The notes under the pieces are model-generated. The model did not search any database. It had not been told where the DNA came from and worked only from the letters and a program-made list of their open reading frames with translations. 64,000 nucleotides of DNA from contig BROG01000238.1 in NCBI GenBank assembly GCA_030159075.1, forward strand, positions 471,501 through 535,500. The letters run 5' to 3'. Of this stretch, positions 57,460 to 64,000 are shown piece after piece (position 1 is the first letter of the stretch; each line of letters begins with the position of its first letter). Source of the stretch: Atrina japonica (lineage: Eukaryota; Mollusca; Bivalvia; Pterioida; Pinnidae). A program made the translations under genes and the position numbers.

Positions 57460-57561
57460 TAACTAATCATTCAATTAATGTAATATTATTTCGATATGTT
57501 TCAGGTATCAGTCATCCTTAGTTAATTAAAGATTTACTCAGTGGATGATGATTATCATTTA
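57460..57561 (+). repeat. 3' LTR, 102 bp
   Basis: It is identical to the 5' LTR. It is bounded on the left by the polypurine tract and on the right by ATAAC. Confidence 0.87.
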
Positions 57562-57566
57562 ATAAC
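57562..57566. repeat. Target-site duplication, right copy (ATAAC)
   Basis: It matches 52236-52240 exactly. Confidence 0.85.
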
Positions 57567-57681
57567 CATTATAAGATATAATACATTTAATATTTCGTCA
57601 TGTGTTTAAATTTTGTTGATGAATAAAAACAACGAAATAAACAGAATTAAAACCGTAACAAAATTTTCCAATTCTACAGTA

Positions 57682-58327
57682 TTTGAATTCAATCTCTTAT
57701 GAGTGACTACCTGCCTTCTGGTATACATTATATGAATTGGAAGGTCCCCGAAGACAAGTTCCACTGTGTATCCCTAAGTAACACTGATCAATATTAATTA
57801 TTCAGAATACTGCAATGTTTGAGTTTTTCTTTTTTATCAGATGTTGGAGGACTGTAAATTTCCAAGCAAGTAACAAAATTTAAAACAAGTACAGCAGGAG
57901 TTATGACATGTATACATCAAAGTTGAACAATCACTTTATATCATAGAAACAGCTGCCTATGTGATAAAATATATATATATTGATTATTACACGTGCAACT
58001 TATAATGCAAGTCATACCAGCAAGATAATGTGATTGTTTTCGCCACAGGGAATAGTTATAAAAAGCATTTGTAATTTATAATTCTTAGCGCTTAAGCTAG
58101 AGGTACTTTACTGTACACTAAAATAAATGCAGGTTCTTATTTTGAAGGCTGCCCATGGGAATTACATGCATGTTTTAATCTTTTATGGTGTCCATTTTTC
58201 ATCTAGGCTGTGATCCATATTTTAACCTTGGCAAGGACTTATGTTTCAAAATCCAGGCTAGGATCCTTGTTTTAATCCTGACTAAATCCTAGGGTTTTAA
58301 TTTCCTCTCCAATTATGGTTTAATACT
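57682..58327. other. AT-rich spacer with a MITE end
   Basis: GAAGACAAGTTCCACTGTGT at 57752-57771 is a right terminus of the GGAACCTGTCT family. No gene is seen. Confidence 0.4.
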
Positions 58328-58563
58328 GTTATCTCGAGGTTAAATTTTTTTTTACATCTTCATTAAATCATTATGTGATGATATGACTAATGCTGAACAA
58401 ATATGCCTACATGTTTATCATATGTGAACTGCAATTTTTCATGAAGATTTTTATTCATTGTATGTACTAAAAAATTATACAGAAGGCATATTTGTTCAGC
58501 ATTAGTCATATCATCACATAATGATTTAATGAAGATGTAAAAAAAATTTAACCTCGAGATAAC
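58328..58563. repeat. Foldback with 80-bp near-perfect arms
   Basis: Arms 58328-58408 and 58484-58563 are inverted copies differing by one T/A-run length (nine T against eight A). The arm tip is GTTATCTCGAGGTTAAAT and the inner end ATATGCCT. The loop is about 75 bp. Very high arm identity implies recent origin or gene conversion. Confidence 0.85.
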
Positions 58564-58838
58564 TGGTCACTTTCACATTGAAATTAAGCATCGGGACTAT
58601 GTCCTAAAATTGACATTAGCGGTTTTTTTTTTACTGTCCCGATCGAGCTATCAGGTCTTTTTTTTTTAGTAAGATACAGTATGAAAATTGCTTGGATTGG
58701 TGCTTAATCTCGAGTTTAACTGGTAAATTGAAATTACCGATCTTGACATAACGAGTTTTGACAGTAATTAGAGACATAGTTACAGATAAACATCACTTTG
58801 AAATGGCAAAACAGCCTAAATATAGTCTAAAACTCCGG
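58564..58838. other. Spacer with related inverted motifs
   Basis: TAATCTCGAGTTTAACTGG at 58707-58725 echoes the foldback tip (TTAACCTCGAGATAACTGG). This suggests an older relative of the same element. No gene is seen. Confidence 0.4.
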
Positions 58839-60110
58839 TACAGTGAAACCTGTCTTGTGAGAACACTATCATAAAAGAGCACCTGTCATGTGAGACCACT
58901 GTCATAGAAGACCACCTGTCTTATGGGAGCAATGTCCAAAAAAGACCACCTGTCTTGTGAGAACACAATCATAAAAGACAACCTGTCTTATCAAACCAAA
59001 GTCATAGAAAACCACCTATCTTGTGATACCTGTAAAAAAACACCTGTCTTGTGAGACCACTGTCATAAAAGGACCACCTGTCTTGTGAGACCACTATCAT
59101 TAATGACCACCTGTCGTATGAGGCCACTGTCATAGAAGATCACTTGTCTTGTGAGACTACTGTTATAAAAGACCACCTGTCTTGTGAGACCATTGTCATA
59201 GAAGACCATGTCATAAAATACCACCTGTCTTATGAGGACCACTGTCATAGAAGACCACCTGTCTTGTGGGACCATTGAGAAGACCACCTGTCTTGTGGGA
59301 CCATTGAGAAGACCACCTGTCTTGTGAAGACCACTGTCATAAAATACCATCTGTCTTGTGGGACCACTGTCATAAAAAAACACCTGTCTTGTGGGACCTC
59401 TGTCATAGAAGACCACTTGTCATGTGGGACCACTGTCATAGAAGACAGCCTGTCTTGTGGGACCATTGAGAAGACCACCTGTCTTGTGAGGACCACTGTC
59501 ATAAAATACCATCTGTCTTGTGGGACCACTGTCATAAAAGACCATCTGTCTTATGGGACCATTGTCATAGAAGACCACCTGTCATGTGGGACCACTGTCA
59601 TAGAAGACAGCCTGTCTTGTGGGACCATTGAGAAGACCACCTGTCTTATGAGGACGATTGAGAAGACCATCTGTTTTGTGAGGACCACTGTCATAAAATA
59701 CCATCTGTCTTATGGGACCATTGTCATAGAAGACCACCTGTCATGTGGGACCACTGTCATAGAAGACAGCCTGTCTTGTGGGACCATTGAGAAGACCACC
59801 TGTCTTGTGAGGACCACTGTCATAAAATACCATCTGTCTTATGGGACCACTGTCATAGAAGACCAACTGTCATGTGGGACCACTGTCATAGAAGACAGCC
59901 TGTCTTGTGGGACCATCTGACCACCTGTCTTGTGGGACCATCTGTATTGTGGGACCGCTGTCATAGAAGACCACCTGTCTTGTGAGACAACATTCTGAAA
60001 ACCACATAATAAAGTATTTTTTTATAAAACCTCCTTTGAGAGACCACCATGTTTGTAAGCCCACATTTCAGTGGCAAAGGGGGTGGTCTCTCAAGTTTGG
60101 TTTCACTGTA
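58839..60110. mobile_element. MITE of the GGAACCTGTCT family swollen by an internal minisatellite
   Basis: The termini TACAGTGAAACCTGTCTTGT and AAGTTTGGTTTCACTGTA are inverted with TA edges, as in the 150-180-bp copies elsewhere. The interior holds about 33 tandem units of 30-36 bp (ACCTGTCTTGTGGGACCA then CTGTCATAGAAGA). A multi-unit block starting GAGGACCACTGTCATAAAAT recurs at about 59488, 59680 and 59810. Open frames on both strands (up to 198 codons) follow from the repeats. Confidence 0.85.
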
Positions 60111-60583
60111 CATGTACTACCAAATATTTTACAGTCTTGAACTCTAAACAATCGCATCATCTACACCTGCTCACACATAAATGACAGGTAAATTTGTCTC
60201 GTAGATAACTCACCTGAAACTTCAAACAAGGATCTGACAAGGAGGATGTTGACTCAAATGTAAATAACAAACATTTATGATGATTCTTCATGCAATAACA
60301 TTTTATAAAGTTTTAATTAATTCAGGTTTGTCGAAATCAATTATTCAACATAAGCATTCTTGTCAAAAAATCACAAAGAGCATGTCAACACATATTTCAT
60401 GTAAGATTTCTGTCATCATAAATCTCCCATTACAATTATTTACCTGCACGTAATTACATGTTTGTGTATCGTTTACTCAATTCACAGGGCTGAAGATTAA
60501 ACACATTTCAAAGAGATTTCATTCTATATAAATATGCAACGAAACAAACATATTTTGAATAACATTAAATTGTAGGTATCTCA
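60111..60583. other. AT-rich spacer
   Basis: No feature was recognised. Confidence 0.4.
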
Positions 60584-60785
60584 CAGACAAAGTCTTCCAA
60601 CAATGACAGAAGGTCTTGAAGCCAACAGAGGGTTTGAAGTTGAATTTATATTATAGACGAAGTATACCATCAATGAGAGTCTTGATGCCAACTCAGAGTT
60701 TGAAATTAAAGGTATAATATAGACGAAGTATACCATCAATGAGAGTCTTGATGCCAACTCAGGGTTTGAAACTGAAGATACAGTC
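60584..60785. repeat. 66-bp tandem repeat, three copies
   Basis: AGACGAAGTATACCATCAAT and GAGTCTTGATGCCAACTCAG repeat with a 66-bp period. The first copy is diverged. Related single copies lie at about 61252-61370. Confidence 0.8.
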
Positions 60786-61251
60786 AAACTTGTGTTGATC
60801 TGAATTGATAGACTAATCCAATTGTCCATTATAGAGAAGTGTCCACTGAATGAAGGATGACCATTCACTGCTAAAACATTCATATGTATAATCAACACAA
60901 TCATTCTTGCAATCAACTGTTACGATGCAATGTAAGGAAATAAATATCGAGCAAAAACCACAAAATAAAAGATCGCAGAAGTATTTCTCAAAATAGAAGT
61001 TGGGACTTACAGCTTTGTAAGAAATTGCCTGTGGCAGTGGAAGTCAATGATAGGAACACTGTCCACTAATTCAAAGTTAAAAATACAGAAATTAACCAGT
61101 ATGCATATTGTGTCCATTGTCCAGGTAAGGGAGGTGTCCATTTATTTAAAACAGATGCTAGTAGTTTTATATAACAATTGGTACCTAGAAATGTTAAGTG
61201 AGGGTGTTTGCTGAATTAAGGTGTCCACTCTGGCAGGTTTTACTGTATATA
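60786..61251. other. AT-rich spacer with a MITE end
   Basis: GGTGTCCACTCTGGCAGGTTTTACTGTA at 61219-61246 resembles a right terminus of the GGAACCTGTCT family. ACAGTCAAACTTGTGTTGAT at 60780 may be the matching left end, which would make an old element of about 470 bp. Confidence 0.4.
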
Positions 61252-61375
61252 GTATAGACAGAATATACCAACAATGAGGGTCTTCATGCAAACTCAGGGT
61301 TTGAAATTAAAGGCATGTTAATACACCTAGACTGAACATACCATCAAATACCATCAATGAGGGTCTGTATGGGTG
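61252..61375. repeat. Dispersed copies of the 66-bp repeat
   Basis: ATATACCAACAATGAGGGTC and CATACCATCAAATACCATCA are diverged relatives of the array at 60584-60785. Confidence 0.6.
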
Positions 61376-62800
61376 TGCTCGATTCACAATGAGAGTACTG
61401 TTCTGTCACTATCTCAGAACATGTTGCAATTGAATGTCCCATGACAGGAAGTAGTTACATGTGTATTTCAAAGATGGTGATAAATTTTACATAATTTCCA
61501 TAAGATTATGGCTTACTTGCCAGGACGAACTGTAATTTAACTTTTGCTCTTGCACATTTGGAATGGGATTCCAAATACTTCTATCTAACAGATATGAAAT
61601 GAAAATAAATTAAATTGATATAGATCTAAAAGCCCCCAAAAACCTTCAATTTCCAGCCTTTAAATAAATTTAAAATTAACATTCAAAATTTTATTTGTTG
61701 TATCTTCTGCACCAATCTTTAAATATTGTCTGTCGTGCATTAACACTCATTTCATGGAACCTACTTAAATTTAAATCAAACATATAACACTAGGAACAGG
61801 TAAAATAATTTTTTTTCGCAGTAATAAATGGCTGTGATTTAAAACAAATTTTATTGTGTTTCATGGTTAAATGATAATAATAAAAATGCTGTGGTCGGAC
61901 ATAAGCCCTTACTACCTTAGGGCATGTAATATCGAGTGTAACAATTTTATTTAGGGGTATTTCCATGGTACGTGAAAATATACTCTGCCTAGACTAGATG
62001 AACAACCAAACAACATTCTCTATCTTGTATTAATTAATATAATTAACTGTACAGGATGAAAAAACCAGTTTACCTAATGTTTATTGTTGAAGAAATAATT
62101 TTTCATCAACATAATTCGGACCTAAAGTCGCGATGTAGAAAAATGATCTATCACCAGTTTCACTTAAGCCTATAAACATCAACACTTTCGGCAATGGAAA
62201 AATCTTTTGTTTCTTGTTGAAGACATCGTTTCTGTTTGAAATTCAACATGAACAGACCGATTACACAAAAATTTTATGTTTACACGCCCCAATCTTATTG
62301 TGATTAACCTCAAAAGTTGTGAAATCGTTGTGTAAACTTCCAACATGGCAATTTTTCCCAACTTCCGCAGAAACAAGAATTGGAAATTGTAACATTCAAT
62401 GATCGAGTTAACTCCATTTGCGATTTCAATACACACAGCATACAACTTACAAGTGACTGTCAGCTGAGTGTGTGGTCACCATATAGGGTGTATAAATAAA
62501 GGAAATATGCACCAGGAATCTAATTAGGGCAGGTTATGTATAGTGATTGGTTGACAAACATGTTGGTTTGATAGTTTTCAAAATGAACAGGAACTTATTC
62601 ATAAGATTTTCACGCACCATTTGCATAACAAGCACCTCTAATTGATGCCATCCTTTCTATTCTGCTTTTATTTTTGTTTTTCCATGGACTGAATTTTTTA
62701 GTTGGACTATATTTTACAGGAAGTGCTAATTCAACCTCCATGACCTCTTCACTGCTAACAGGATAGATCCAGATGAAAAGTGAAAGTAAACCAATAATAG
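61376..62800. other. Non-coding stretch; possible gene start on minus strand
   Basis: On the minus strand 62179-62445 is an 88-codon open frame preceded by TTCCGGAAG-like sequence (CGGAAGTTGGGAAAAATTGC), which resembles a 5' untranslated region. No domain is recognised. I do not call a gene. Confidence 0.3.
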
Positions 62801-63281
62801 GTTGTTATTACATAACAACCCATAAAACCTACTGCAGCTGCCATCACTGACTTTTCTAACTACTACCAAGGCGCCATGTTTGTTATGTCACTGTCCGTGT
62901 TACTACATAACAACCCATAAAACCTACTGCAGCTGCCATCACTGACTTTTCTAACTACTGCCAAGGCGCCATGTTTGTTATGTCACTGTCCGTGTTACTA
63001 CATAACAACCCATAAAACCTACTGCAGCTGCCATCACTGACTTTTCTAACTACTGCCAAGGCGCCATGTTTGTTATGTCACTGTCCGTGTTACTACATAA
63101 CAACCCATAAAACCTACTGCAGCTGCTATCACTGACTTTTCTAACTACTGCCAAGGCGCCATGTTTGTTATGTCACTGTCTGTGTTACTACATAACAACC
63201 CATAAAACCTACTGCAGCTGCCATCACCGACTTTTCTTACTACTACCAAGGCGCCATGTTTGTTATGCCACTGTCCATGTT
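62801..63281. repeat. 95-bp tandem repeat, five copies
   Basis: TACTACATAACAACCCATAA-type starts lie at 62806, 62901, 62996, 63091 and 63186. The unit contains CTACTGCAGCTGCCATCACT and CCAAGGCGCCATGTTTGTTA. Copies are almost identical. On the minus strand each contains ACATGGCGCCTTGG. Confidence 0.95.
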
Positions 63282-63287
63282 CCAAAG

Positions 63288-63419
63288 CATTTGATCGGCA
63301 TTCCTCTAGTCTGGAATGTCCTGGACAGTGAAACAAACAACCTCTTTGATAACTCAGAGTTTGAAATCCACATTTCTCAGCTTCAAGAAAAATTTATGAT
63401 GAAATTTGAAACTTGGTAA
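63288..63419 (+). CDS. Candidate terminal exon, unidentified protein
   Basis: After an acceptor-like CATGTTCCAAAG, 43 codons run to TAA (63417-63419). They include HLIGIPLVWNVLDSETNN and EIHISQLQEKFMMKF. Codon use and residue mix are protein-like. The open frame extends upstream into the 95-bp repeats, where it looks spurious. No AATAAA was noticed close downstream. It could be a last exon, a processed pseudogene remnant or chance. Confidence 0.35.
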   Translation, partial: HLIGIPLVWNVLDSETNNLFDNSEFEIHISQLQEKFMMKFETW

Positions 63420-63556
63420 AACTTAAGTCATTGGCATTTTTTTTATCATACATGTATAACAACAAAGAATCTAAATGAAGTTTATAGTCACTTTTGTACT
63501 AAACCTATATCTGTTGGTTTTGCTGGTTTGGGCTTATGTCTATTTTCTTTCTTTTT

Positions 63557-64000
63557 AGCTCACCTGAACCAAAGATTCAAGTGAGCTCTTCTGATCAACT
63601 TTTTGTCTGTTGTCCGTACGTCCATCTGTCTGTCCATCCATCCATCTGTCTGTCTGTTAACTTTTCATATTTTTGACTTCTTCTCTAAAACGCTAAAGGG
63701 ATTTTGACGAAACTTTGTAGGACGCAAGTACTCAAAGTCCTCTACCTTGGTCAATCAGCTCGATTGGCCCAACGGTGGATCCAGTGTGGGCAAAAGAGGC
63801 CTCAGGGGGAACCCCTCTTTAAAAATCTTCTTCTCCTGAACTGTTGCATGGATCTAAAAAACTAATTGCATCTGAGTGATCTAGAGAGATGTATGATTAA
63901 AGTTTGTTTATTTCACAGAAATCAGAAAATAATGAGGTCTTTTTACACATTGTCATTTTCATTCATTTTTATATGATTTCTTTGATTTTCCCCCCATTTA
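63557..64000 (+). repeat. Dispersed repeat starting AGCTCACCTGAA, cut by window end
   Basis: AGCTCACCTGAACC…TTCAAGTGAGCT (63557-63587) is a short hairpin. A CTGT/CCAT-rich tract follows, then CGCTAAAGGGATTTTGACGA and AACTTTGTAGGACGCAAGTA. The hairpin start and the following phrases are familiar from mollusc repeats. The right end lies outside the window. Confidence 0.55.

Larger units (their letters stand above)
52241..57561 (+). mobile_element. Ty3/Gypsy-type LTR retrotransposon, nearly intact
   Basis: The element is 5321 bp with identical 102-bp LTRs, flanking ATAAC duplications, a leader of 96 bp, one long gag-pol frame and a polypurine tract. The domain order protease-RT-RNase H-integrase places it in the Ty3/Gypsy group. 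LTR identity implies insertion too recent for any LTR substitution. No envelope-like frame is seen. No TGG primer-binding site directly follows the 5' LTR; the nearest TGG (52411) is 69 nt downstream, so the priming mode is unclear. Confidence 0.93.
52127..57679. mobile_element. TA-flanked MITE interrupted by the LTR retrotransposon
   Basis: The left part 52127-52240 begins CTGTAGAATCAGAAAATTTT. The right part 57562-57679 ends AAAATTTTCCAATTCTACAG. These are inverted repeats over 22 bp with two mismatches, and the outer bases are TA on both sides (52125-52126 and 57680-57681). Without the retrotransposon the MITE would be about 227 bp. Confidence 0.75.

Noticed and set aside
59324..59920. 198-codon plus-strand frame with LSCGTTVIED repeats
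   Set aside because: It lies wholly in the minisatellite inside a MITE. Equivalent frames exist on the other strand.

Overview
The window looks like a piece of a molluscan, probably bivalve, nuclear genome. This rests on the strong AT bias, the very high load of tRNA-derived SINEs and small inverted-repeat (MITE-like) elements, about a dozen large minisatellite arrays, and recurrent copies of the short motif GGGAGATAAYTC, which is familiar from mollusc sequence. There are no prokaryotic gene clusters, no rRNA and no CRISPR array. The species cannot be named from the sequence alone.

The only long protein-coding gene is the polyprotein of a nearly intact Ty3/Gypsy-type LTR retrotransposon (52241-57561). 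It has two identical 102-bp LTRs, an 11-nt polypurine tract abutting the 3' LTR, a 5-bp target duplication (ATAAC) and a 1447-codon Gag-protease-RT-RNase H-integrase frame. The frame is broken near the integrase C terminus by what look like two compensating indels. The element sits inside an older TA-flanked MITE.

Layout: 1-6.4 kb holds MITEs, SINEs and a SINE whose tRNA-like head is tandemly repeated about seven times. 6.4-8.1 kb is two adjoining minisatellites (29-bp and 28-bp units). 12.0-13.8 kb is a 34-bp satellite. 14.9-19.7 kb holds MITEs, foldbacks and SINEs. 20.1-23.3 kb is a 22-bp satellite of roughly 147 units. 23.4-29 kb is SINEs and plain AT-rich sequence. 29.1-30.6 kb is a 42-bp dimeric satellite. 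31-42 kb is SINEs, microsatellites and MITEs, including a SINE nested in a SINE. 43.0-47.4 kb is four successive minisatellites. 52.1-57.7 kb is the nested retrotransposon. 58.3-60.1 kb is a foldback and then a MITE swollen by an internal array. 62.8-63.3 kb is five 95-bp repeats. The window ends inside a dispersed repeat.

Host genes are not obvious. Reading for splice signals on the minus strand gave three short candidate exons with protein-like translations (49341-49436, 45377-45457, 34975-35028), plus weaker ones, so much of the window may be intron of an unidentified minus-strand gene. A possible plus-strand terminal exon lies at 63288-63419. All of these need transcript evidence. Most of the longer open frames (up to 349 codons) are artefacts of satellites with no stop codon in their unit.

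A common thread is that several minisatellites appear to have grown out of dispersed elements: a SINE head (2.6-3.0 kb), a SINE tail (43.0-43.7 kb) and the interior of inverted-repeat elements (45.8-46.8 and 58.8-60.1 kb).
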